64,000 nucleotides of DNA, taken from assembly GCA_030704615.1 (NCBI GenBank), contig CM060731.1:64150756-64214755 (forward strand), in the 5' to 3' direction. This DNA comes from Takakia lepidozioides. Taxonomy: Eukaryota > Streptophyta > Takakiopsida > Takakiales > Takakiaceae. A program made the translations under genes and the position numbers. This document shows positions 35,190-46,439 of the stretch, one piece after another (position 1 is the stretch's first letter; every line of letters begins with the position of its first letter). The notes beneath the pieces were generated by a model. That model was not told the origin of the DNA. It saw only the letters and a list, made by a program, of their open reading frames with translations, and ran no database searches.

Positions 35190-35432
35190 ACACAGCCCGA
35201 CACAGTCCATCACAGCCCGTCACAGCCAACACAGCCCGACACAGTCCATCACAGCCCATCACAGCCAACACAGCCCGTCACAGTTTGACACAACCGACAC
35301 AGTCAACACAACCGTCACAGCTTCACACAGCCAACACAGCCCGACACAGCCGCCACAGCTTCGCACAGCCCGACACAGCCAGTCACAGCCCGCCACAGCC
35401 TGATACAGCCAGCACAGCTCGGCACAGCTGGG
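35190..35432. repeat. CACAGCC tandem array 2
   Basis: CACAGCCCGACACAGTCCATCA-like text recurs at 10-20 base spacing, preceded by a polypurine TTAGGGGGGGAGA tract (35172-35184). It lies just 5' of a TATA-type sequence and the gypsy leader, so it may be the U3 of that element's LTR. Confidence 0.75.
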
Positions 35433-35473
35433 GGACAGTTATCATTGGCAGGGAACGACTGTGGGGAACGACA

Positions 35474-35481
35474 TCTATAAA
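35474..35481 (+). promoter_or_regulatory. Possible LTR TATA box
   Basis: CTATAAAAGA lies about 45 bases after CACAGCC array 2 and about 600 bases before the primer-binding-like site at 36066. That spacing suits an LTR promoter of the gypsy element. No second LTR copy was found to confirm it. Confidence 0.3.
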
Positions 35482-36065
35482 AGAAACGTGTACTACAGGG
35501 ATGACGGTTAGTTAGGAAAGCAGTTAGAACAGCTTGTAGGGAGAGAAAGCGAGGAGCGGGGATGGCTGGAAATCACTTCTGGGTGGGGGGACTTCTGGCA
35601 TCGGGGCTTGGAAATAGAGGGAAGAGCACATCTCTGAGAGAAAAGATGAAGAGCGCGGAGTAGGAAAAGTGACGATCTGTTGTTACTTGATGAATGCAAG
35701 CTGTAGAATTGTAATGTAGAGTAGATTAGAGACACCTTGGCTTCAGCCTGATACTTGATAGATATTAATCTGATACATACTTCATACTCACACTGTGTAG
35801 AGAGACCTGAGTGAAGCTGTGGAATGAATGGATGGAACTTGATAGATTTCTGAAGCAAACTGATACTTAATTGCAGATAGTAAGGTAACTCGCTAACATG
35901 AATGTGGGAAGGAGTACAAATAAGAAACACCCCCATGATACACTAGCTGTAGGTCATGACTGATTGTTCTGAGCGGGCTGAGTGCTTAAAGATTTCCAAA
36001 CTTTCTATCTTGGAGTTCCCACCTCGGATAGCGAAGGGATGGGTGAGTAAAAGCCGCTCGACATT

Positions 36066-36083
36066 TGGCGACCATACTGGGGA
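36066..36083 (+). other. Possible retrotransposon primer-binding site
   Basis: TGGCGACCATACTGGGGA has the TGG start and the overall form of plant gypsy primer-binding sites (compare the tRNA-Asp-primed TGGCGCCGTTGCCGG). It lies ahead of the gag. A matching tRNA 3' end is not shown here. Confidence 0.4.
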
Positions 36084-36959
36084 ACTGGGTCAGGAACAAC
36101 CAGATGTGACAGGCATCTGGTGGGATCATGGTGGTTGGAGAATTAAAAAATTTGATGTGAATCAAATTCCTTGTGAAACTGAGAAGGAAAGATTGTCCAA
36201 ACGATTCTTTCAGAGGTTCTTGGAATTGCCAGACGGTTGTAAAGAAAACATTCTTAAGAGAGTGCATGATGCTGACCCTGAGTGGGGTCTGGAGAAAGGA
36301 GTGATAAAGATTTATCAGGTGGCCTGTAGAGGAAGAGCACGTTGGTTACCAACACTTGGTTACCAGCATTGCTATCCATTAAGCGAGTAGAGTTTGAAGG
36401 CTGGGAGGAAAGAAAGGTGAATGTTTATACTCATATGCATGAAGAGCTTGTACTGTAAAGAATTGGATTCCAAAGGATATTCTGTGGATCAAACTCACAC
36501 CAAGAACAGCTTTCCAGACTTGTTTGCCATATGGTTATATGGTAACGAGACTTCTAGTATAGCCAAGGTGCATTGAAGCTTGAAAGAAACCCTAGGCATA
36601 TACGAGAGATATTACAGAAGAGAGTTTTGGTTATTGCCACATTAAAAGAAATGAAAGACATGGGACATGAGTGATGAAAGAGAAGCTAGACTCCAGAGAT
36701 ATTCAGCAAAAAGAGAAAGCTATCTGAAAGCTAATTATCCATATCTTTGGGAGAGAGGAATAGACATAGGGGAATCATCTGGACCTCTCACACCATTAAG
36801 ATCAGGAGTACATCACCCATACCGGAAGAACTAGAGTTGGATGCCACTCCTTCTTTTTCTTTGCAAGAAAGATTAAGGGAATTGGTAGGGAAGAAGATCA
36901 ATCACGAGGTGAAAGATCTGAGGTACATCCTGGATAAAAGATTTGACAGAAATCTTTGA
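36084..36959 (+). pseudogene. Gypsy element leader / Gag N-terminal region
   Basis: After the primer-binding-like site a frame to 36390 encodes a charged segment with LGQEQPDVTGIWWDHGGW and ERLSKRFFQRFLELPDGCKE. Another frame at 36747-36959 encodes SLQERLRELVGKKINHEV. Neither matches a domain I can name. Their position and orientation suggest the N-terminal part of the element's Gag or an additional leader ORF, broken by stops between 36390 and 36747. The reading frame at 35956-36083 precedes the binding site and is probably not coding. Confidence 0.35.
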
Positions 36960-37317
36960 TAAGAGTTGGCATGGAACACCAAAAGCAGGAACTCCAGTTT
37001 CTGAAGCGGAGGTGAAGAAGGAGGAGAGGATGTGGCAGAGCCAACGGAGAGTTCAGACTCTCCAACACCATTGCAGTTGAGTTACATGAGTGAAGAAGAA
37101 ACCCAAGGCAGAACTTGGAGGATGAAAACAGAGAGAAGAAATTGGAAGAGAAGAGTATGAAGAAGTAGACCCAACAGCTGAGGTTGAGACTACAACCAGG
37201 ACATCCCAACCCGTTGGACCTGGATCAAGTGGAGCACTTGGATCACAGGCCAACGAAGGTGTCGGCTCAGGGGGATCAGGCGGGCTGCCTGGATCTGGCT
37301 CTGGGGGGACAGGGAGT

Positions 37318-38073
37318 GTGGGAAGTAGTGCAACTGGAGCTGGGAATACTGTGAATATCGTGGGGCCAGTAGCAGGGGGAGTGCTCAGGGCCACCACTTG
37401 GTGGAAGATCCACCACAAAACAACAGGTCCTCAAGGACCAGCACCAGCAAGGGTGCCAGCACCTGTCAGTGGGCAGAAGGTAGGGCCACAGATGGCGTTA
37501 CAACCAACACGGGCAAAACCACCTTTTCCAATATATTCAGGAAAAAGGGATCCCGATGTACACATTAGCCAATTTGAGCACATGTGTATAGTGAACAATG
37601 AGAATGGCGATGATGCCAAGATGAGATTGTTTCCTTGTTCACTTATCAAGAAAGCAAGTGAATGGTATGCAAGATTCCCTGATAATCATTTCCTAACCTG
37701 GAATGGCTTGAATACAACATTCCGAAATAGGTTCAGGACAAGTAAAACTGAGGATGAAGTGTATGGAAGTTTACAACAGTTAAAGCAAAAGAAGCATGAA
37801 ACTGTTGAGGAGTATATGGAAAAGATGGAATTGATGATGAAAAAGCTGGCTGCTGTACCAGCACCAGGTTTACAGAAGACTTGGTTTGTGAGTGGACTAA
37901 GACCAGAGTTGCAAAGAAAGTGGATATGTTACCCCATAATACAGTGGAGGAGGCATTTGAAACAGCAAACAGAATTGAGCAATTGGGAATGCTCAGGAGA
38001 GAGAAAAGGGATGATGAGGACTCTGAGGATGAGTCAGATGAGGAAGAAGAGCAAGACTGAAAAGGAAGAGTAA
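37318..38073 (+). pseudogene. Ty3/gypsy Gag, retrotransposon capsid domain
   Basis: A Gly/Ser/Pro-rich start is followed by KPPFPIYSGKRDPDVHISQF and the capsid core MRLFPCSLIKKASEWYARFP with FLTWNGLNTTFRNRFR, then LQQLKQKKHETVEEYMEK. This is the classic retrotransposon Gag order. Its C-terminal end (after about residue 210) is frameshifted, giving a basic tail in place of the expected sequence, and the nucleocapsid continues in another frame at 38086. It has the same orientation as the Pol pieces through 42732. Confidence 0.85.
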
Positions 38074-38085
38074 GAGAAGGAGAAG

Positions 38086-38971
38086 TTGAAGAGGGATAAC
38101 TATGAGAAAAGATTAGAAGAAATCTTGAAGAAGTATGCCACAGAGGCTGCAACACATTGGAGGAAGGGTGTTTGGTGTGCAAAGTGCCAGAATGAAGGCC
38201 ATACCACCACTGAATGCCACATGAAGGAGAAACACTGTACTATCTGTAAAATGGATAACCATTCTACTGAGAATTGTTACTACAACAGAAGGACAGCTGC
38301 AAGAGAACCTAGGCAAGTAAGGGTGCATCAAGTGCAGCCCCAGCCAAGAAGAAACAATGATCAGGACCACTATGGTAGGCCTGGTGGTTATAACAATGGC
38401 ATGGAAGGGAGAGGTAATTCAAGAGGGAATTACCAAGGAAATTCCAGAGGCAACTATCAGGGTAATCCAAGGGGGAATTACCAGCCAGGGAATCAGGATT
38501 ACAGAAATAATCCAAGACAGACCAAGGGAGGACCCAATGGTGAAGAACTGTTTATTGTAATCAGCCAGGACATCGCAAGGCAGCCTGTTCATTCTGGATT
38601 AGACACCAGAATGAGATGAGAGCTCCTGTGAATGAGGCCCAGTGGTGGCAGCTCACATGGTTAGGCCATGTGTTGTACCAGAAGTAAGTACAATGATAGT
38701 AACAAGAAGCAAAGCCAAACTAATACCTCCAGTAGTTGAGGAAGATGATGATAATGAAGATGGCAGTGATATGCCTGAAGATGATGAGGCTTGGAGAGAT
38801 GAGAAGGAACTGCACAAGGAAGTGGCAGATACCATAAGGGAAATGCAGAAGAGTACTGATATTCCTGTGGCAGATTCCTCTGATTCTGATGGAGAAGAAG
38901 AAGTGAGTGAGGATGAAAGGAAGAAAGAAGTGCAGACATGCAAAGTAATGAAGGGACTTTGGCTGAAGTAA
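38086..38971 (+). pseudogene. Gypsy nucleocapsid zinc knuckles and acidic linker
   Basis: A lysine-rich helix leads to two tandem CCHC knuckles, CAKCQNEGHTTTEC and CTICKMDNHSTENC (about 38180-38280), then a Gly/Asn/Arg-rich tail with repeated RGNYQGN. A frame change leads to an acidic linker at 38642-38971 (EEDDDNEDGSDMPEDDE), which probably joins Gag to protease. Nucleocapsid binds element RNA. Confidence 0.8.
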
Positions 38972-39767
38972 TATGCCAGACCAAAGCAGAGATTACCATT
39001 GGACAGCTATTGGCTGTGGCACCTTATTGTAGACACAGGCTGTATCAAGCAATCAATCGAATTGCCCAGGAGACAGGAAACACAGACCTGAACAGCAAGG
39101 TGACCAGTTATAATGTGAAGCCGGAAGGGCGAGAAACAGTCATGGACTTTGATGATTCTATGCCAGTAATCCAATTGAGAATTGGAAGCACAGAACTAAC
39201 TGATGTACTGATAGATGGAGGCTCTGGAGTAAATATCATGACAGACCAATTAAGGAAGAAGCTTGGTCTAAGTAACATGAAACCAGCCCCATTTACAGTA
39301 ACAATGGCAGATCAAAGAAGTGTACAGCCATTGGGATTGATAAGAGGAGTTAAGATACAGATACAAAGATGATCTTTATGATCACAGTAACTGTGTTGAA
39401 GATGGATGAAGTCATGGAGGCTTACTCCTTATTATTGGGACGTCCGTGGCTGAAACAGGCCAGGGTATTCCATGACTGGAATTCTCAGTTACTAACTGTG
39501 CATAATGGGATGCACGAGATACAAATTACCACTAAGAAATCTAGTAGATTACCTGCTACGAGAAGACCTCGAGGGGTCAGAGAGTATGACTGGAGGGGAG
39601 GACTGGATGAGGAGCAGGAAGCTACCCTGTTCGCTGCACACCCAGAGTGGGAGCAGGTTGCAGAGATGCAGCTGGAAGGCCTAAGTTGTTTAAAAGGTAT
39701 CTGCTGTGGTGTAGTGACAGCAACACCAATTGAAGGAAACCAGCAGTTACCCACCACATTTCTATGA
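38938..39767 (+). pseudogene. Gypsy aspartic protease
   Basis: The first frame contains the retropepsin core: LRIGSTELTDVLIDGGSGVN, with Asp-Gly-Gly at the active site in place of Asp-Ser/Thr-Gly, then QLRKKLGLSN and LGLIRGVKIQ. A one-base break at 39369 leads into a second frame with YSLLLGRPWLKQARVFHDW, the usual C-terminal protease strand. It would process the polyprotein. The spacer 39768-39862 is not open in one frame. Confidence 0.8.
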
Positions 39768-39862
39768 AGAAAGAGAAGGAGAAATGGAAATCCTAGAGAA
39801 CCAGCCACTGTGAGTTTACAGGATGAAGTGGTGACTGGTTGGACAATCACAGCTGATGAGCA

Positions 39863-40594
39863 GTGAGGGAAGTGAATGTGGGAACTGAAGAGGAACCGAG
39901 GATGGTGAAGGTAGGAGCTGATTTGGAGCCAAAATTCTTTGAAGAAGCTAAGTTTGTTCATCAAATACAGAGATGTATTTGCTTGGAGCTACGAGGATCT
40001 AAAAGGATACCACCTGAGATCTGTCAGCATAAGATTGAACTGGAACCAGGGTCAGTACCAATCAAGCAGGCAAGGTACAGAATGAATCCCAACTATGCAC
40101 AGAAGGTTGGAGAAGAGATCAAGAAGTTGGCTGAGGCTAAGTTTATATACCCAATAGAGTATACAACTTGGTTGTCACCCATTGTGATAGTTCCCAAGAA
40201 GAATGGTAAACTAAGAGTTTGTGTGAACTATAAGAAGTTGAATGCTTGCACGAAGAAGATCCTTTCCCTTTGCCATTCACAGAAGCAGTATTGGACACTG
40301 GCAGGCCATGAGATGTACTCATTCATGGATGGCTTCAGTGGTTATAATCAAGTGCAAGTGGCAGAAGAAGACCAGGGAAAGACAGCTTTCATCACAGACT
40401 GGGGTGCTTATGCATACAAAGTCATGCCCTTTGGACTTTGTAATGCACCAGCAACCTTTCAGAGAGTGATAAGTGAATCTTTTCATGAGTATCTGGATGA
40501 TTTCATGCAGGTGTTCTTGGATGATTTCAGTGTGTACAGCTCTAAGAATGAGCACTTGCATAAATTGGAGTTATGTTGGCCAGATGCAGGATGA
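39863..40594 (+). pseudogene. Gypsy reverse transcriptase
   Basis: Reverse transcriptase motifs in order: RYRMNPNYAQKVGEEIKKL, WLSPIVIVPKKNGKLRVC, FMDGFSGYNQV, FITDWGAYAYKVMPFGLCNA and the catalytic FLDDFSVYS (the Tyr-x-Asp-Asp box read as Phe-Leu-Asp-Asp). A short garbled stretch near 40253-40305 is flanked by two compensating one-base shifts. The enzyme copies element RNA into DNA. The frame breaks again near 40575, entering the thumb and RNase H frame. Confidence 0.9.
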
Positions 40595-41359
40595 GAGGTC
40601 TGGGCCTGAATCCAGAGAAGTGTACTTTCTGTGTGAACTCAGGGTGCTTCTGGGACACATTGTGTGTAAGAGGGGACTTCTTGTGGATCCCAGGAAGACA
40701 GAGGCCATTAAAGCCTCTCCACCACCAGTAAATGTTAAGAGTCTAAGGAGATTCCTTGGGCAAACCAGTTATTACAGAAGATTTGTCAAAAGGTATGCAC
40801 AAATAGCAGCACCATTGAGCAAGCTTCTGAAGAAAGATGCAGTGTTTGCATGGACAGCTGAATGTCAACAGGCTTTTGAGGAACTTACATTGTCAGTAAC
40901 AACTACACCTGTGCTGATTAACCCTCACTGGCATGTAGTATTTCATGTTCACTGTGATGCCTCAGGAGAAGCGTTGGGAGCAGTGTTAGCCCAAATGTTA
41001 CAGGAAATATAGATTCACCTGTGTACTATGCTAGCAGGTTGATGAACAGTGCTGAAAGGAACTATAGCACAACTGAAAGAGAAGCACTGGCAATGATTTA
41101 TGCAGTCAAGAAATTCAGGCATTACCTATTGGGAAGAAAGTTTATGTTTTATGTGGATCACCAGGCTCTGATATATCTGGTGAACAAACCTTTGATAAGT
41201 GGAAGGATAGCGAGGTGGTTAATAATCTTGCACGAGTTTGAGTTCGAAGTTGTTTACAAGCCTGGCCGTTTGCATCTTGTGGCAGATCATTTGTCACGAC
41301 TAACAACAGGAGACCGCACAGGAGTAGACGATCATTACCTGATGCGAGTTTATTTGTAA
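40575..41359 (+). pseudogene. Gypsy RT thumb and RNase H
   Basis: The first frame gives LLGHIVCKRGLLVDPRKTEAI, LRRFLGQTSYYRRFVKRYAQ and the start of RNase H, HCDASGEALGAVLAQ. A break at 41012 leads to YSTTEREALAMIYAVKKFRH, FYVDHQALIYLVNKP and DHLSRL. RNase H removes the RNA template. The order RT-RNaseH-integrase identifies the element as Ty3/gypsy. Confidence 0.9.
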
Positions 41360-41495
41360 TGGAGGTGCAGGAAGTGCAGATGAATGGTTAGATTGGCAGT
41401 GGCCAATCAGATACTACCTTACTCATGGTCAGTGCCCACCTAGTTATGGTAAGGAGCAGAGGAAGAGAATCGCTATCAAGGCTTTACCTTATACT

Positions 41496-42368
41496 ATGGT
41501 AGGAAGCAGAATGTATAAGCTAGGACCTGATGGAGTACTTAAACGATGCTTGTACCACCATGAAGTAAATAAAGTTTTGGAGGAAGTTCATAAAGGAGTG
41601 GCTGGAGGTCATTTTGGAGAAGAGACTACCAGTAGGAAGATACTACTTGCAGGTTACTGGTGGCCTACTTTGTTCAAAGATGTACACAAGTATTGTCAGA
41701 GTTGTGATGAATGTCAGAGGCTAGGACCTTTGCAGAGATCTGGGAAGATGGCTTTGCATCCTACAATGCCTACTGAACCATTTCAGAAATGGGGACTAGA
41801 CTTTGTTGGACCAATTAACCCACCAGCCAAGAATACACAGAACAGTACATAATTACAGCCACTGATTATACTACGAAGTGGGTGGAAGCTAAAGCTTTGA
41901 GGGACAACACAGCCAAGTCCACAGCAAGGTTCCTGTATGAGAACATACTTACACTGGCTGTCCCTTGGAATTTATCAGTGATCAGGGAAGTCACTTCATT
42001 AATGAGACCATTGAACTATTGACTAAAGAGTTCATGATTGTGCATAGGAAGAGTACAACGTATTACCCACAGGGTAATGGGCAGGCAGAGGCTACCAACA
42101 AAATACTATGTACTATCTTGGCTAAGATAGTCAATGCAAACAGAACGGATTGGGATACAAAGCTGCTGACAGCTTTTGGTCATACAAGACTTCATATAAA
42201 GTCACCACTAAGTATACACCATTCCAATTAGTTTATGGTATGGAAGCTTTACTTCCAGTGGAATTCCTGTTACCTACCATGAGAACGGAATGGGGAAAGA
42301 GAATGGAATTGAAGATTCAATTAAAGGTCAGGAAACATGAATTATACCATGGAAGAAGTACGTGCTGA
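41496..42368 (+). pseudogene. Gypsy integrase
   Basis: The HHCC zinc-binding domain is clear (HHEVNKVLEEVHKGVAGGHF, then CQSCDEC). The catalytic core follows with the first Asp in KWGLDFVGPI (near 41800) and, after a frame break at about 41850-41965, the second Asp in FISDQGSHFINE and the Glu in QGNGQAEATNKI. YTPFQLVYGMEALLPVEF closes the core in a third frame. The DDE triad is present but split by frameshifts. Integrase inserts the DNA copy. Confidence 0.9.
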
Positions 42369-42450
42369 TGCAGCTGATAACATGACCAGAATTCAGATGA
42401 AGAGAAGAACAGTTTGATGAAGGCAAGTTAAAGACTTTTAAAACGGAGAT

Positions 42451-42732
42451 TTGGTTCTCTGGTTGCAGAAGAAGGGAAAGATTAAAGCTTCTAAGCTTAA
42501 ATCACCATGGAAAGGACCTTATGTCATACAGAAGATGTATGATAACAACACCGCCATGTTACAAACCATTAACAAAGAGATGCTGGGAAGAGTCAATGCC
42601 AATAAGTTGAAGGGGTACAGTGGTATCCATGACAAACCATTGCAGCATGATTTGCATGTTGAAACGCAAAAAGCAGTCACGGGCTGCGCCAGTGATACCA
42701 ACGGAGTATGGAGCACTTGTCGCTGTATATGA
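42451..42732 (+). pseudogene. Gypsy integrase C-terminal domain
   Basis: LVLWLQKKGKIKASKL and SPWKGPYVIQKMYDNNTAM form the SH3-like (GPY/F) C-terminal module of gypsy integrases, which helps bind DNA. VNANKLKGYSG follows. I see no clear chromodomain. The frame runs on beyond the real end into a non-homologous tail. Confidence 0.75.
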
Positions 42733-42774
42733 CCACAGTGGCATATGTTGTGGTGCCTATATAGCCTATTTGTG

Positions 42775-42990
42775 CACAGTCAACACAATCACAGCCCATC
42801 ACGCGACACAGCCTATCACAGCCCATCACGGCGGACACAGCCTATCACAGCCCATTACAGCGTGACACAGCCTATCATAGCCCATCACAGCGTGACACAG
42901 CCTATCAAGCTTACCACAGTGCCACACAGCCTATCCCAGCGTACCACAATATGACACAGCCTGTCACAGCTCAACACAGCCTACTAAGGT
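42775..42990. repeat. CACAGCC tandem array 3
   Basis: CACAGCCTATCACAGCCCAT-type units repeat at 15-25 base spacing directly after the integrase. It mirrors array 2 on the 5' side of this element. The DNA after it (43000-43700) does not visibly match the 5' side, so LTR identity is unproven. Confidence 0.75.
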
Positions 42991-42999
42991 TACACAATC

Positions 43000-45230
43000 C
43001 ATAGGATCAGTGACAGGTGGACGTGGGTTAACATCCGGAGAGTGGCCGGCGGAAAAGTGGACGGAGGCACGTTTAGAAATGGACACGTGGACGTCAGGGC
43101 GAGACACACAGCCGGACATGGATTGCAAGAGCGACTGTCATCAAGGAAGAAGACAAAATTGCCGTCAAAGTACCTACCCGGCACATTAACTTAACGGAAC
43201 CCTTTAAAAGTACCGAAAAGCGAAATCCATGTCACATGTGCTATCCTAGTGGACAGTCCAGAGTGGAAAATCCATGGAAAGAAATTAAATTACAAATCAA
43301 ATCACATAGCCAACAGCCAATCATGAGCCAGAATTACCTGCAGAAGGTATTTTCCAAGAAGAGAAATCAAGAAATTGGAAGGATTCTGAGCGCAAGAGTC
43401 GGTGTCGTTCCAAGTAACGGGCGTCTCGTCAGGAGAGACAATCAAAGCTATAGCTTTGAAGCTATGGCGGAAATAACAGACTACACATTCGCCTTACTAC
43501 TTACGCAAAGGCACAAGGACAGACGAACGGAGAGTACATTTTCTCTAAATCGCTACTTGCAAGCCCCACAGGCTTACAAGCACTTACCCATTTCATTCTG
43601 CGCCAACCATACTTTTATGCTTTACTTGCATGTTTGTCTTATTTGTTTGTTTGTATTCGATCAGATATATTTGTAGATATATATTATTTAAAGTTAATAG
43701 TGTGGCATGTGTAGTTGAGCACATATTCAACTATAAAAGATGTCTTTTGCTAGTTCTATGGTTCACAATTTGGAAAAATGGACCGAAAGGAGTATGTATA
43801 CCGAGAGACACTAGATGTTCGTCTAGGAGACATCATGCAGTCAATGGGGAAATATTTATGAAGCAAAAGTGTAGAAGGGGGCCAAACTTTGCACATCATG
43901 CTTAATTCTTGGCAAGTGACGTAGACATTAAACCCGGAGTCTGTTATTTGCAGATTACCTCATGAGTCGATCCTGTCCTAGATCTAGATATACGGAAAGA
44001 CCGGAAGGCTGTTGATGGGAATTCAAAGGTGACCAGTCGTGCGTTTGATCGCTTCTTATTTGACACTCCGTTCACAAAGAATGGACGTACTCAGGGGGGC
44101 TAGAACCCCAGTGGAAACGGCGTACAATTCTGCAGACTGAAGGACATTTCTTGCTTTTTGTGAACGGCTTGCTTGTCATCAAGTCAAAATCACGGGAATT
44201 TTCACCTATTGAAAATGCTATTGGGATGATAGAAGGCGCACACTGGCCTTGCTAGGAGAGCTTGAAGAACATGACAGAATGGATGATGAACAGGCACCGC
44301 GGTTGCAAAGTCTGCAGCGTATCTTGCAAGGAAGTGTTGTTGTGCATGTATGTGCATTATGTTCAGAGTGCCTCAACGTATGTATGAATATGTTGGTTAT
44401 TCTCTATCGTTAGTACCAAATTGTCAGATGTGTTTATATATGAAAGAATTTAACATTCCATTCTTGAATAATTCCACAGGTAAACAGTGGAGTACTTGGA
44501 GTTTGCACTGCATTCTTATTAGGATCTAGACAGCTACAAAGTTAAGGTCACAAGAGCTACAACAATTACTCATAGCCACACTGATGGAGTTTATGGCTGT
44601 ATGCAAGCAAGCTATCATAGTCCTTTCCCGGCTTATTGCAGATGATGACCAAGACTTCCACTCAGACCTTGTGATTGGGTTTCAATTACTGACTTATACA
44701 GAGCTGCATTCAGGGACTACTTGAATGATTGATAAGACCATTTTGTTGCAACCAAAACTACAATACACAACACAAGTGGAACACATGCACAAGTAGCATG
44801 CACAAGTGGAACACATTTGAAGCACATGAAGAGAACATGAATACAACAAGAATGTGTCCGAAAGAGCCATACTGACCACAATTGGATTGTTAGTCATACC
44901 AACTTGTACCCCGCACCTTCAAATACTCAAAGTTGCATGCAATACGGACTAAACAATTGGAACAACATGTGTTGTGCTCATGCGAAGCTTTGGGGAACAC
45001 CTGCACATGGATCCGCCATGGAATGAGAATATTTTCGCACGATAGCCACATGATATCCCAGTACGTTGTTGGCCGCAGCATCGGAAACAATCGCAAACAA
45101 TCGAAGAATCGGAGGCAAGAAAGCCATCATCATATTGCGAACTCAAAGATGAAACCGTCACACGCGAAGAAGCCTCGCCGTCTGGAAGCCGCTCTTATAC
45201 CTCGGTTGTGGAACGTCGATGGAAAATAGA
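43000..45230. other. Unassigned stretch
   Basis: I recognise no gene. A frame at 43236-43676 (146 codons, Gln/Ser/Lys-rich with a hydrophobic tail) and a short one near 43780-43870 lack recognisable domains. CTTTAAAAG at 43203 is TATA-like and may mark a 3' LTR. Short repeats of CAAGTGGAACACATG occur near 44770-44820. Confidence 0.3.
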
Positions 45231-45249
45231 TGGCGACGATTGCACGATT

Positions 45250-46135
45250 AAACAGGCCACACAGGAGGAGAGGGACAAGGGAGCGAAGGAGGGGGAGGGG
45301 AGCGGCCGTAGGGGAGGGGAGCAGAACAGGGGAGCAGAGGCACGGGGGCACAGGGGAGTGGAGAACGCCGCGGGGGGGATATAGGGGAGCAGCGAAACAA
45401 GGGAGCGGAGGCAACGGGGAGCAGAGATACAGGGCAGCGGAGAGCGACGCGGGGGTGGGGGGGGGGGGGGGGGAACAGGGTCGTGAAGGCACCGGGGAGC
45501 GCCGCAGGGGAGAGAAACAGGGGAGCAGAGAACGGGGGCACAGGGAGCGAAACAGGGGAGCAGACATACATGGGAGCGTAAAGCTCGCGCGCGGGGGGGG
45601 GGGGGGGGGGGGTTACAGGGGAGTAGCGAAACAGGGTCACGGAAGCACCACGGATCGGGGAGCGCCACGGGGGAGCGAAACAGGGGGAGCATACATACAC
45701 GGGAGCGGGGAGCGCCGCGGGAGGGGGGCCAACAGAGGAGCAGAGAAACAGGGGAGCGGAGGCACAGGGGAGCGAAACAAGGGAGCAGAGATACAGAGGA
45801 GCGGAGGAGGGGAGCGGAGAGCGCCGCGGGGGGGGTGGGGGGTGGAGGGGCGGCGAAACAGGGACCGGTGGAGGGGAGCGGGGAGCTCCACGGGAGGGGA
45901 CAGGGGAGCAGTGAAACAGGGGAGCGCAGGCACCGGGGAGCGGAGCGCGCGGGGGGAGCCAAACAGGGGAGCATAGACACAAGGGAGCGGAGGCAGAGGG
46001 GAGCGGATAGCGCCGCGGGGGGGCGAAACAAGGGAGCAAAAAAATAGGGGAGTGGGGAGCGCCGCAGGGGAGCAGACATACAGGGGAGTGGAGAGCCCGG
46101 GGGGGGGGGGGGGGGGGGGGCAAAACAGGCTCCGC
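45250..46135. repeat. G-rich GGGGAGC satellite
   Basis: About 0.9 kb of strongly strand-biased DNA is made of GGGGAGCGGAGGCACAGG-like and GAAACAGGGGAGC words, with G-runs of 14 to 22 at about 45457, 45595 and 46098. Both strands have very long open frames (up to 401 codons on the minus strand), but these are Pro/Leu/Ser- or Gly/Arg-rich translations of the repeat. The G-runs have quadruplex potential. Confidence 0.8.
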
Positions 46136-46439
46136 GGAGGGCTCGCGGGCGGGCGGGGGCCAGGCTGGCTGGGCAGGTCCGGGGGCGGTCGGGGAGGGCG
46201 GCACATGCGGGCCACGGGGGGTGGGGATTTGACAGGCGGGCTCCGGCGAGGGGGGCCCACGGTCTCGCACGTGTGCATTCAACTCCCATCCTATGTCTAG
46301 TGTAAACCGTTTCATGCCTAGAGTCTTTGGTTTGGTTTGAGTTTTTGTAGTGTAGGAAATTATAACACTGACTTATCTGAAATTCTAGCACATTTGCCAC
46401 CGCGAAGCTGAACCTCCCTTATTTGATTTCTAGGGGACC

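Noticed and set aside
45195-46400. 401-codon minus-strand open frame and overlapping frames of 355 and 213 codons
   Set aside because: All frames stay open because the DNA is a GGGGAGC satellite. The proteins are Pro/Leu/Ser repeats with no domain.
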